Assembly (NCBI RefSeq): GCF_025602895.1 | Contig: NW_026516204.1 | Location: forward strand, 992,001-1,056,000 | Direction of reading: 5' to 3' | DNA from: Polychytrium aggregatum | Taxonomy: Eukaryota; Chytridiomycota; Chytridiomycetes; Polychytriales | Length of the DNA stretch: 64,000 nt | Shown: positions 53,761 through 63,360 of the stretch, piece by piece | Position numbering within the stretch: the first letter of the stretch is position 1 | How the letters are laid out: each line of letters starts with the position of its first letter | Translations under genes and position numbers: made by a program | Notes under the pieces: generated by a model | Seen by the model: only the letters and a program-made list of their open reading frames with translations | Told to the model about the DNA's origin: nothing | Databases searched by the model: none

Positions 53761-56106
53761 GACCGCCGGTCGCTCTCCGGTCTCCACAATCGACCTGCAC
53801 ACTGCGATCATGCGCGCCGCATTGACGTCGCGATTCCACACTGTCCGGCAGCTGGGATTCTTGCAGCTCCTGACAAAGTGGGAATTCGCAACACTAGGCG
53901 CATCGAGTCCTTCCAACCGAACCGGCTCCAGGCACTTGGAGCACACTTGCGAGGTGTTGAACTCGTTCGTCGAGGCCACCTTGACGCTTCCGTGAGGGTG
54001 ATTGGGACGGCGTCGGTGGTGCTCGAATTGCTCAAAGTACCGAGCAAACCGCTGCCTCCGAGGGCTGGATGCATAGCCCTTGCCTTGTCGCCATGACGCA
54101 TTGCCAAAGGCGATCACCACATCGGTCCGTATCGGGACGTGCTTCAGGACGGCCTTGCACATCCTGTCGACGGCCACTTGGCGCCTCTTGTGACCCGTGA
54201 ATCGATGGTGGCGAGTCTTCTTGCCAAGGTGGAAGTCGAGCTGCACTCGCAGCTCCGGTCGCAGGACATGGGTGAGATGGACCTTGAAGGCCTCCGAGGA
54301 CGACACCTTGGGCGAGGGGGTGGTTGACATCCAGGTCTCGATGCTGAGTCGATACTTCATGGTGTTGTGCCACCTGGTGTTGGACGTATGGCCACACATG
54401 TGCTGGTAGTGGCCATTGGAGAACGAGACCACCTCGTCTTGGTGGCCCGGTGCTTGGATGACCGCCGTGAAGACGGAGCCGACTCCAGGATCGATGCCAA
54501 TCCAAGTGGTGCGATCGGGGTCTGGGTCGCCAATGTGCTCCTGGATGCGCTGCTCGGCAGTCGGAGGAGGCTCGATGGTCTCGGTGTGATCGGTTCGAGG
54601 CACAAACTTGACGAGACCGATGGTGCATCCAATGCCATCGGTGCTGATCTCGTAGTTGAACAGCTTCTTGTCCCTGACCCGCTCTTGGAAGAGGGAACTA
54701 CGCAGCTTGAAGCAACTGCGCCAGAGACGATCCTGGTTGTTGATGCCGTCCTCGCCTTCTTCCTTGAGCATGTCCCGGGTGAGTCCAAGGCGCTTCTTTG
54801 GACCCAGGAGTTGCCAAAGAGTGACCGTGTCAATCTTGACATACTTGGCCTTGGCTGTGCACAGAGGGACCATCGTGCACACGGCCGGAGGAGTGTCGAG
54901 AGCGAGCTGCTTGAGGCACCACTTGAGTCTGGATGCCAGCTTGTTGATCTTGGACTTGGTGGTGCCGAGCTCAGACTTGGCCGTGGTGAACCTCTTGTCG
55001 TCGGAGGGAATGCCTCGAGCAGTGAGGCTGTCCAGCTTGGCCTGGCGCTGCAGCTCGGTGACTCGGAGGGCGGGCATGTCACAGTCGATCCACTTGTGGA
55101 CATTGTCGACCATCTTGTCTCGGGCGAGGATTCCCACATGGTGTGAGAGGCGATGGAGGGCCCGGAAGCGGTCCTGGTCGTTGCTGTACCGAAACTCGTC
55201 CAGGACGTGGCCAAAGTCTGGATAGAGGAACTCGAGATCGGCCTTGGGTGGAGTCTGCCCTGGTTTCTCGAAGAGCTCGAGACAGGCCTCGATGGCTTCG
55301 TGCTTGTGCTTGTTGGCTGGGAAGACGGCAGCGCAGAAGCGGCGAAGGAGTCGCCAGTAGGCCAGGTCGAGGTGGGTGGTGCAGTTGGTGGCATAGGCAT
55401 TGACAGCCAGTGTGAGAAGCTGACTGTGAGCACCATCAGGCAGACGAGGGGCCGGAGGCAGGTCTGCGTGCCGAGTGGTCTGGTAGTCGCGAAAGGAAGC
55501 GACCAGATGCTCGTTGTATTTCTTGGTGTCCCTGGCCGTCGAGAGGGCACCGTCCTGGACGATCTTGAAGCATTGGCGGATGAAAGCAGGGGTGGCCCTG
55601 GAGATGACAGGGACGGGAAGATCCTGCTCGATGCACCGGAGGATGTGCAGGTTGAGCAGCCTGGATGCCTCGAACTGGATCTGGGTCATGGTCTCGACGG
55701 TGGCCTGGATCTTGTCGCGGAGAGCGGGATTGAGACAACAGCCATCCATCGTCTGCTTGAAGCAGCTGAACTGAGGGGCGGATGACCTTCCATCCACGAG
55801 TGGGACGACGGAGCTCTTGAGGGGCCGGTATTTGGGACACTTGTTGGTGTTGCAGCGTTCGTGATCGGTGCCATCGCACTTGGGACATCGCTTGCCGGTA
55901 CTCGAGGAAGTAGATGGACCAGGCTCGGTGGGATCGACATCCATTGGATCTGCAGAAGCAGTGGTGGTGAGCGACGGAGCAACAGAGAAACAAGCATGCG
56001 TGAGATCAGAATACGAACCAGAGACAGGCTCCGACTGTGACTTGGCTTTCTTGGGCCTGGGTGGCCGAGGCTGGCCATCACCGGTACCCTTGCGCTTCAG
56101 AGGCAT
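53737..56106 (-). CDS. Fanzor, eukaryotic TnpB-like RNA-guided DNA nuclease (intact)
   Basis: Single-exon gene of 789 residues from the ATG at 56106. Fanzors cut DNA using a guide RNA encoded at the transposon end. In order: a basic N-terminus like a nuclear signal (KRK, PRPKKAK); a zinc-knuckle-like CPKC...H..C....C at 74-90; a long helical recognition region; RuvC-I IGIDPGVGS with Asp539; a VVIAFGNASW strand (663-672) where canonical TnpB would have its RuvC-II Glu; the alternative Glu of Fanzors in STNEFNTSQ (Glu715); a zinc ribbon with Cys722, 725, 748 and 753; and RuvC-III WNRDVNAARMI with Asp760. All expected catalytic positions are present. A TATA box lies ~130 bases upstream. It stays open while the neighbouring transposase is broken. 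Confidence 0.96.
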   Translation of the reverse strand: MPLKRKGTGDGQPRPPRPKKAKSQSEPVSGSYSDLTHACFSVAPSLTTTASADPMDVDPTEPGPSTSSSTGKRCPKCDGTDHERCNTNKCPKYRPLKSSVVPLVDGRSSAPQFSCFKQTMDGCCLNPALRDKIQATVETMTQIQFEASRLLNLHILRCIEQDLPVPVISRATPAFIRQCFKIVQDGALSTARDTKKYNEHLVASFRDYQTTRHADLPPAPRLPDGAHSQLLTLAVNAYATNCTTHLDLAYWRLLRRFCAAVFPANKHKHEAIEACLELFEKPGQTPPKADLEFLYPDFGHVLDEFRYSNDQDRFRALHRLSHHVGILARDKMVDNVHKWIDCDMPALRVTELQRQAKLDSLTARGIPSDDKRFTTAKSELGTTKSKINKLASRLKWCLKQLALDTPPAVCTMVPLCTAKAKYVKIDTVTLWQLLGPKKRLGLTRDMLKEEGEDGINNQDRLWRSCFKLRSSLFQERVRDKKLFNYEISTDGIGCTIGLVKFVPRTDHTETIEPPPTAEQRIQEHIGDPDPDRTTWIGIDPGVGSVFTAVIQAPGHQDEVVSFSNGHYQHMCGHTSNTRWHNTMKYRLSIETWMSTTPSPKVSSSEAFKVHLTHVLRPELRVQLDFHLGKKTRHHRFTGHKRRQVAVDRMCKAVLKHVPIRTDVVIAFGNASWRQGKGYASSPRRQRFARYFEQFEHHRRRPNHPHGSVKVASTNEFNTSQVCSKCLEPVRLEGLDAPSVANSHFVRSCKNPSCRTVWNRDVNAARMIAVCRSIVETGERPAVFTRRLPK

Positions 56107-56233
56107 GGGGGCAGAGAATGCTGGGTGCCTGCCAGTGGTACTGGTCAGAACAGAGACTTTTTTTATCGTACAATGGCGCGATGATCAGATCAAGGCGAGA
56201 TGAGGGAAGAAAGTAGCAGGACGAAGGAGCGGC

Positions 56234-56240
56234 ATTTATA
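56234..56240 (-). promoter_or_regulatory. TATA box upstream of Fanzor, copy 2
   Basis: TATAAAT on the minus strand ~130 bases before the Fanzor ATG, inside the transposon and conserved in copy 1. It suggests Fanzor has its own promoter, separate from the transposase. Confidence 0.45.
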
Positions 56241-56356
56241 CCCGAGAGCAGGAGCCCGTCTTTGCGGGCTGGTTGGGGAAGTGACCTGTTCAAAAATCGC
56301 CGAGAGGTTCAAGCCAGGGATGTGAGCGTGAGAATGGCGGCTTGATTGGAGGGAAC

Positions 56357-57287
56357 TCAACCCCAGAAGCGCATCGCTCGCTCAATCAGCCGTGGGAAGA
56401 CATCTGGAAGCACCCTCCGAACGGCAGACTCGAACAATGTGACCATCCCGATCTTGAACCCCTCGGACGCATTCAGCGCTGCCACCTTCCTGTACTGGTG
56501 CTTCACAATCCCAAAGAAGTTCTCGATGGGATTGAAGTCGAGTGAGGCAGGTGGGGTGAAGATCACTGACCATCCTCGGCGCTCGATGCAGTCCAGGACA
56601 GCCATTGTCTTGTGCATGCTGACATTGTCCATCACAACCACAGAGTCGTCTGGGAAGCTCGCTCGCTCAAAGAACTCGACCATCGAGTGTGTCTTGAATG
56701 ATGTGGGGATGTACATGCGATGCAGCACACCAGTGGTTGATTGCAAATGCAGCCGAGACAGACTTGTGTTTCATGTGATTGCGCTGGCGAAGCGGAGCAC
56801 CCTTCGGTGAGTATCCGTAAAGAGGGAAAATGGATCTCCTGATCCCTGTCTCGTCGACAAAAACGAATCGTCGTGGGTCGATGGAGCGGGCCTGGTCCCT
56901 GAACTGTGCCACTCGCTCATCCAGTCGCTTGGACTTGTAGAGGTGTGTTGCCCTCTTGTGTGAGAGACCTGCTCGGTGGATGGAAGTGTGGCAGAGTGAG
57001 AGTGATACTTTCCTCTGGAGGATGGACTCGAGCTTGCACCGCAGCACAGGACCAGTCTGGAACGGGTCCTGTTCAATCAGGGTGCGAATGACTGGACATG
57101 CCTGCTCGAAGAAAGTGGATCTGCGAGCTGGGACCCGGGATGGGTCATCCAGCTTGCATCCTCGGTGCCATCGATGGATGGTGCTCTCGGATACACTGAA
57201 TATGGAGGCGACCTTACGCAGGCTATGGATGAGGGCGTAGCATCGCAATGCGGCGGTGCGAAAGTCGGATGTGTGGCGAATGGTCAT
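56357..57287 (-). pseudogene. Tc1/mariner (IS630-like) DDE transposase, copy 2, frameshifted
   Basis: Same protein as at 1502-2434. From the ATG at 57287 the frame is intact through the HTH (SVSESTIHRW), the first catalytic Asp (VDETG) and on to about residue 190. A 2-base deletion relative to copy 1 near 56732-56733 (CACCAGTGG versus CACCAGAGTGG) then shifts the frame. The second Asp (MDNVSMHK) and Glu (NPIENFFG) continue in another frame down to 56357. At the position of the copy 1 nonsense codon, copy 2 still has Arg. Neither copy in the window can make a full transposase, so mobility would need a source elsewhere in the genome. Confidence 0.93.
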
Positions 57288-57345
57288 GGCCAGCGCGCGA
57301 TAACATTGGGTAACAAAATATTCGATCAATGGTCAAAAACCTGGG

Positions 57346-57364
57346 TGTCCCGTTTTTATTGGAT
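57346..57364 (-). repeat. Right terminal inverted repeat of transposon copy 2
   Basis: Read inward on the minus strand: TAAAAACGGGACACCCAGG. The outer six bases (TTGGAT on the plus strand) are also shared with copy 1. Confidence 0.75.
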
Positions 57365-57617
57365 TGCCTGTAAGCGCTCCGAAACCGACTGCACACCGAC
57401 CTCTCTGCCGGTATGAACTCATGGCACAAATGACAGCTGTAAGTCGAGCCGCCAGCCCAGATCCCGCAGGAAACTCTTGCACCAGCGGCTCTGGATATCA
57501 AGGTTGTTCCTGATGGGCGATGAGGGACCTGCACGCAGCATCTCCAGACACACTCGGCGACCACATGTGTATTAGGGATCAAGAAACAAAGAATGGCCGC
57601 CGGGGACTCATCGGGCA

Positions 57618-57964
57618 CTAGTTTGTCCTGAAGAACTTCATCCCAAGCCAGTTGAAGAACACAAAATACACCATCACCGGCCCCAGGATCGGCAGTAGCA
57701 GGCAGTAGTAGGTATCGTCCTTGACCCAATCCAGGACCTGAAATCGACACAGCAAGCGGATGAGGAATGTGGACTCGGGTGGAGACGAACAAGTGTTCGA
57801 TGGTGATGCATGCAAGGACTGCTCTCCCAGCTCTATACCCAGCTCTATACCCGGCTCACCCAAATGCCGGTATACGGCAGCCACTTGGAGATGCAGATGG
57901 AATAGATCGCCGATACAAAGTAGACGCTGGTAGCGACTGCCAGGAGCAGGCCGGCGTTTGTCAT
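57618..57964 (-). CDS. PIGY: PIG-Y, small subunit of GPI N-acetylglucosaminyltransferase
   Basis: Small membrane subunit of the complex that starts GPI-anchor synthesis at the ER. Two exons, 57964-57860 and 57737-57618, give 74 residues (human 71). There are two membrane helices, at about residues 4-25 (GLLLAVATSVYFVSAIY) and 46-66 (CLLLPILGPVMVYFVFF), and the C-terminus NWLGMKFFRTN resembles the family ending GIKLFRHN. Splice sites GTGAGC and TTTCAG keep frame. The stop codon is ~250 bases from the right end of the Fanzor transposon. Confidence 0.86.
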
Positions 57965-58504
57965 TAGCCGTGTCGGTTTGCTCTGGCGGCGTGGACTCGA
58001 TCGTCCGCTCGCTTCTTCCGACGCAATAGGATCTCAGTCTATGGCGTATAATTCAAGGCAAATGCCGCCGAGTGTCATTAGCGCACTTGCAAAGTCGCAG
58101 ACTGGCCGAGCGCAGGCCCTTGGAGATGGCGGATTCATGGCGGGCATCGGCGCCGGATCGGCCGGAAAGCGCCAACTCGGCTCCAGAGCCCTGTCGTAAG
58201 GCCGGTGCCGCCATCTGCTGCTCTGACGGAGATCGATCTCCCAACATTGCCCCGCAGCCAGTCAGCTCGTACCAGTAATCAAGCGAAAGCAATGCTTGCG
58301 AACCGCAAACAGGTGTGTTGGGTGCATCTGCCCAGGGGTGATGGACGAGGAACCAGGGCCGCTCGGAGCCAGCCAGCCAGACGCCGCAGCATTCGCCCTG
58401 TGGCGGACATGCCTCGATCCTTCTGCCTCGATCCTTCTGCCTCGATCCTTCTGCCTCGACCCTCATCTTCCGACACCAACGTTCGCCCACAGAACAAGCC
58501 AGCC
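57965..58504. other. Divergent upstream region of PIG-Y and TBCA, with tandem repeat
   Basis: About 540 bases. A GCCTCGATCCTTCT-type repeat (three units plus a partial) lies at 58410-58460. No gene recognised. Confidence 0.55.
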
Positions 58505-59092
58505 ATGTCGCTCCGTGATCTCAAAATCAAGACCGGCGTCGTCAAGCGGTAAGCCCTGCTCTTGCACGGCTGCAGCAACATCCTCAGTGCCCTGATCCGC
58601 CCGGCTTTGACTCGCTCGCCTTTGCCTAGATTGGATAAGGAGCTCTCATACTACCACCTCGAGTCGACCAAGCAGCAGGACCGCATCGACAAGCTGAAGC
58701 AGAGCGGCGCCGACGATGCCGACATCCGCAAGCAGACCGAAGTCCTGCAGGAGACCACCGTGATGATCCCCGACAGCAAGAAGCGGCTGGAGGCTGCCTA
58801 CAAGGAGCTGGAGTCTCTCCTGGAAAAGCTGCAGGTGCGATCGGCGCTTCTTCTCTCGGACGCTGTTGCATTGCTGGGCTGCGAATCTGATGCGGACGGA
58901 CGGATGCCAGCTCGCCGAGAAGGCGCAAGCGTCATATGCGGATTGCGTGCGTAGCGATCAGGAGGCAGGCTGGATTCTCACATGCCGCACCGGCTCTGCC
59001 GCTCTTCCTTCCAGGCCGAGAACCAGGAGGCCGAAGAGGTCGTTGCCGCGCAAGATATTCTCCAGCAAGCTCTTCCCCAGCTCAGCTTGTAG
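58505..59092 (+). CDS. TBCA: Tubulin-binding cofactor A
   Basis: Chaperone that captures beta-tubulin during tubulin heterodimer folding (yeast Rbl2). Exons 58505-58548, 58630-58834 and 59015-59092 keep frame and give 108 residues, the same length as the human protein. It is an all-helical bundle: MSLRDLKIKTGVVKRL at the N-terminus (with the intron in the conserved VKR position), then YYHLESTKQQDRIDKLK, a central VMIPDSKKRLEAAYKELES, which is the family signature, and an acidic, Gln-rich C-terminus. Confidence 0.93.
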
Positions 59093-59591
59093 ACGCACTG
59101 GCTCGATGCTGTCCCATGGAGGATGGGCAACACAACCCTCCGTCCCTCACAGCGGCAAGCACGCACCTTGCAAGAACACTCCTCTCTGGAGGCAATGTAC
59201 GGGCAGTGCCAGTGAAGCAGCCCAAATCGAAACCGGTTCTTAGTGCAAGTAGTGGCTCCTGCGGATCCTGAATACACACCGTGAATCGCCCGACATGATG
59301 GCCAACAGTGGATTCAAGGAGACCGACGTTGTGGTTGTCGTTGGGGATCAAGTGGATGCAGAGCAGCAGTGCGTTATCGGTGGATGATGCTCCTCGGTGT
59401 GCTGTCGATGGGCACTGCCTCGCGTGGCCCGCGAGTTACAGGGCGAGTTACAGCCCATACGAACGAGTACTGAATGAACATGCGTATATTCAGGATCCAG
59501 AAACGAGAAAGGCTTCTTCGTTGTGATCGCTGCAATGGATGGGCAAGTGCATTCGAGGGAGGGATCCACACAGCAAAGACATGTCCGTCCA
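59093..59591. other. Intergenic, convergent 3' ends
   Basis: About 500 bases between TBCA and MOB1. No gene, repeat or RNA recognised. Confidence 0.5.
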
Positions 59592-60874
59592 TCAGATGCG
59601 ACCCGACTTTTCCAGCTCCGTGATAAACTCGCTCATGGGCGACAGCTCCTTCTTGTCGAGGAGATCAAACTCCCGTCCGAAACAGATCACATGTGCGAAG
59701 AGGGTGTTGAGATGGCCTTCGGCCGACATGTGGAGGATCTTGTCGTAGTGGCAGTGGTAGATGTGCGCAAAGATCCGGAAGAGATGCTTGTAGATGGCTC
59801 GGAGGGTGTTCTGGAGATCCTTCGGGAACGGGTTTGCTGGAAGAGTGGGTGTGCACAGGATGAGCCGCAGGCAACGCCACGACCAGGATTCACTCTGCCC
59901 GTCCGATAGCTTTTCCCAGGCCCTATGGATGCGTGACTTTGTCTCGTATACAGCCTGTTGGAGTACTTACTTCCCTTGGTTGGGAATATTTGCTCATCGT
60001 ACAGCACCGTCTGGATCCACGACATGGCCGAGTCCACGTACTGCGGCGCCGAGAGCTTGACTGTTCGCCTCTGGCTATCCGTCCAGGTATACTCGAAGCT
60101 GCGTAGATCCAGTGGACGCCGCAGTTAGTGTCCACGGCGGCGACCACTCCAACGATCGAGTGCATGCGATCCAGCAGACGAGCCCTTTGCGCATCGCCGG
60201 CGTCCTGCTTACCTCGGGCCACCGTTCATGACAGCACACTCTCCGGCCTCGTCGCAGAATTCGGCAACAGCATCGTAGAAAAAGTTGGTGTGCATGAAGA
60301 AGTCGAATGCTAGAAGACACATGATTCAGTATCAGAGATTTTGGGCACACGCGGGTGGGCGCTTCAATGACAGCAGGATCCAGACAAGCAGCAACGTCTG
60401 TCGATGCGCTCCACTGGTTCGGGCGCGAATGGCAGCAGTCGGACGCTTACTGTTAACTGCCAGCCTGTGGTGGTGCCGAAGATCAGCGGGTGGAGAAGGC
60501 GTGATGTTCTTGATTAGTTTGGATTGTCGGGTGGAACCAACCAATCTTGCTGCCATGGCAAGTATACCCTTCGCCTATCCGATGGCGGTGGGGCGAGCCT
60601 GTACGTACCACTCATTGGAATCCACGAAACGAGGCAGGCTGCAGACTTTCCGAAGGCTTCCGTTCACGAGCGTGGCGTTGACAAAAGGCTGCTCCAGAAA
60701 CAGAGGCTTTGAGGCATTAGGCCGAGAACCTTTGCCGCGGCCTCCGAGACGACTGTGATGCCGGAGTCCCGAAGAGAGCGACCGGGACGATGTTGACGAG
60801 GATTTAGTAGAAGTAGAGGTGGCAGAAGAAGAAGATGTGTTTTTTGAGACAAAGGTTGCATAGATGGATGACAT
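59592..60874 (-). CDS. MOB1: Mob1 kinase activator
   Basis: Binds and activates NDR/LATS-type kinases in mitotic exit, septation or Hippo-like signalling. Exons 60874-60609, 60464-60451, 60309-60213, 60098-59971 and 59836-59592 keep frame and give 249 residues. The N-terminal ~40 residues are Ser-rich. Then come KPLFLEQPFVNATLVNGSL, LPRFVDSNEWLAVNTFDFF (the LAVN part from a 14-nt exon), EFCDEAGECAVMNGGP (zinc-binding Cys), FEYTWTDSQ, LSAPQYVDSAMSWIQTVL, FPTKG, the zinc-binding His pair in FAHIYHCHY, and HLNTLFAHVICFGREFDLLD. The match is closest to fission-yeast-type Mob1 rather than Mob2 or phocein. Confidence 0.93.
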
Positions 60875-62138
60875 ATAGCTGTGAGAAGAGGGATTGTATG
60901 AGAGGCAGATTTGGATCCAACGGCAAAAACAATGCGCCTGCGTTATTTCTGTCATTGTCGGCCAGCGTGAGGCAGGTGGGATCATCTGGCTGGCCTGAAA
61001 CTGGGAGGATGAAGGTGGGGAGGAGGAGGGAGGAAAGGATGCGGTTCCACGCAGAGTAATCCAGACGAGGCTGAGACCGGCACTCGTCCGAATGAGAAAG
61101 GTAGAACCAGCTCAATGCAAGTGTTGGCATGGCGAGCCGATCGAGTGGACAAGACCACCAAAGGAATGGAAGGGGGCGAGTGCAAAGGACGAGATTGTGG
61201 AGCAGGGGTTGCGGGAAATGTGTTGGTGCTGCCTTGAAAGATGAAGCTATTGCAAGGCTTTTGGAGCTGTGGCAGATGCATGTGTGGCGGGAAGAAAAAC
61301 CGTCGCCCGAGGCAAGGACCAGCGAGGAGCAGCAGCGACTCTGGCAGCCAGATGTCGATCCGGCAGCGCTCAGTGCATCGACAGAGGCGCCGTGTCGCAG
61401 TGCAGATCCACCACCTCCGTGAATTGTGGATGAGCTTGTCGGCGCCATGAGCCCAAAAGCCGAGCACCGACGAGGGCGAACGGATGTGGTAGGCTGCGTG
61501 ACTGGCCATCTGGCAAGCTCACGGGCTTGCGGGGCTCTGGCAGAAACGATTGATCGATTGATCGAAAGAGCACGAAAAGCAGCGGATCCGTGGGGGAGGT
61601 GGGAGTCAAAGGGGGACCAGGATCATGGGCCTACCTGAAGAAGCTCATTGTGATGTGCAGGGGTGTGGGCTGGCGACGGGCGGGATGCGGTTGCGGTTGC
61701 GGGTGCTGTGTGTCCAGGAAGATGCAGAGGGCGGCTACAGAACGGTCTCAGGTACGAGTCTTGGATCGACAAGACGGGGGTGGACGGGGACGGCGATGGG
61801 CGGTGGGCTGGGCGGCAGACTAGCTGGCTGCGAGGGGTGCGCTCTCGAGTCGATGGAAGGTGAAGAGGACGGCCAGCGCCAGCCGGGCGACGGGCCAACC
61901 AAAACACCAACGGCGGCTGTGGGACAGGTCTTGCCTGTTTTGGGCTGTGCGACGCGGCCGGCATGAGGTCAGTCCAGCACATCGCTTTGATCACCGCTTT
62001 GATCATCGCTTTGATCATCGCTTTGGTCATCCAGACTGCAGCGGCGCCATAGATCGCTGTATTTCCGTCCGTGCGAGTCGATGGGCGAGACACAATGACA
62101 GAACACTAGAGCCCACAGAGGGCAAAGCAGCCAATTTC
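60875..62138. other. Intergenic with a 12-base tandem repeat
   Basis: About 1.26 kb upstream of MOB1 and downstream of PIN4. A CGCTTTGATCAT-type 12-base array lies at 61981-62030. Open frames here are Arg/Gly/Ala-rich and have no domain. Confidence 0.55.
61981..62030. repeat. CGCTTTGATCAT tandem repeat
   Basis: Four 12-base units in direct tandem with small variations, ~110 bases beyond the PIN4 stop codon. Confidence 0.93.
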
Positions 62139-63360
62139 TCAGTTCTTTCGGTCCTCGACCTGGCGACAAGTCCGCACAAGAGCAGCATATGCGTGAGCTT
62201 CTCCATCGACTTCCCTCCTCCTGTCCTCGAGGCTGCCTGTGCTCTCTGTCGCTCTTGATCCATGTCCTCACCATGATGATGTGGTAGCCAAAGTTGGTCT
62301 TGACTGAGGAGCAGTCGAGCGAGAGCCGAGTGGGCGTTAGAAGTGGTGCGCCGTGCACTTGCCCCATCGCTTGAGCCGATATGGGCCACGTCGCACTGCA
62401 GCGACGATCAGAGAAACCTACTTGGCGGATCGGTGATGATGGGGGCATCGCAGGTGCTGGGCGTCAAAGCAAAGGCGGCGTCCTGTGTTCCATTGTGTGC
62501 ATATATGTATGGGTATGGGAGTTCAGCAGTTTGCAGGTAGCAGCTCTATCGCATCCATGGGGTTGCATTTGGGCTGGACGGGTTGCAGCTTCGACGTCCC
62601 GAAGTCGCAGAGCGGCAGTAATATAGGCGATGTTGGGAGTGGGGACCCTGGCTTCAGATCTGCGGACATCGCGCCGAGCAGACTGGGGCACCATCCTTGA
62701 AGCCATCGGTATCCCCGCTTACCTGGAAGGGACCAACCATGGATCCTCGCACCATCCAGCCAAGCGATCCTCCTGCCTTGGCCTTGTCTTCAGAGTAAAT
62801 CTCCGCAACCTGTGCAGACGGAACACCGAAATCAACATCTTCACGGTCGATGACGTTGGCTCAGCGGAGCGGGGCATCCATCATACTGATGAAAGGAGAC
62901 TCGTCAAGGTCGGACGATCGGTGCCTGTTCCGCCTCGACTGCCGCGAATAGAAAGCCCTACCTTGTCGAATCGCATTCCATCGACCTTGATCTTATCGAG
63001 AGCTTCCATGCACTGGATCGGATCAGAGGTCCGAGGTCAGGGGGCTTTGTCGGGAAGCAAACGCTCGGGGATCGCCGCGGACCGCCACGGATCGGAGAGG
63101 TCATCGGTCGGTAGAGCCCAGGGAGAGTCCCTCGGTCCGCCACCTACCTTGGAGTGCTTCTCGCACAAGATGTGCCTCACTTTGACCGAGTTGGCTGACT
63201 TTAGCTTGCCGCTGCCGGACTTGCCGCCCTCATCTCCGTCTGGTGATTTGAAAGAATATTATATATCGATGGACCGATCGTCGAGGGGGAGCAAGCGCCA
63301 AACGGGCTTACCGTTCTTGGGCTTGCTAGATTTAGACGAAGAGCCCTTCTTGCCAGCCAT
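62139..63360 (-). CDS. PIN4: Parvulin peptidyl-prolyl isomerase, PIN4 (Par14) type
   Basis: Peptidyl-prolyl cis-trans isomerase of the Par14 group, linked to ribosome biogenesis and chromatin. Seven exons (63360-63312, 63239-63148, 63012-62962, 62809-62723, 62482-62422, 62303-62272, 62159-62139) keep frame and give 130 residues (human 131). A basic, Gly/Ser/Lys-rich N-terminus without a WW domain separates it from Pin1/Ess1. The parvulin core shows [60 protein letters not shown] and [10 protein letters not shown]. The last exon is only 21 nt. Confidence 0.94.

Larger units (their letters stand above)
53645..57365 (-). mobile_element. Fanzor-carrying Tc1/mariner (IS630-like) transposon, copy 2, complete
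   Basis: About 3.7 kb inserted between BOL2 and PIG-Y. Reading the minus strand: right inverted repeat, transposase (frameshifted), ~250-base spacer, intact Fanzor, ~85 bases of 3' non-coding DNA, left inverted repeat. The ends share AAAAACGGGACA. A TA lies at the right end; the left flank reads TTTATTCAG, so the TA target duplication is not clean and exact ends are uncertain by a few bases. Internal sequence is near-identical to copy 1, implying recent spread. Confidence 0.93.

Noticed and set aside
54357-55550. 397-codon minus-strand frame and a plus-strand frame inside Fanzor
   Set aside because: Both are alternative frames of the Fanzor coding sequence. Their counterparts in copy 1 are shorter and differ, so they are not conserved genes.
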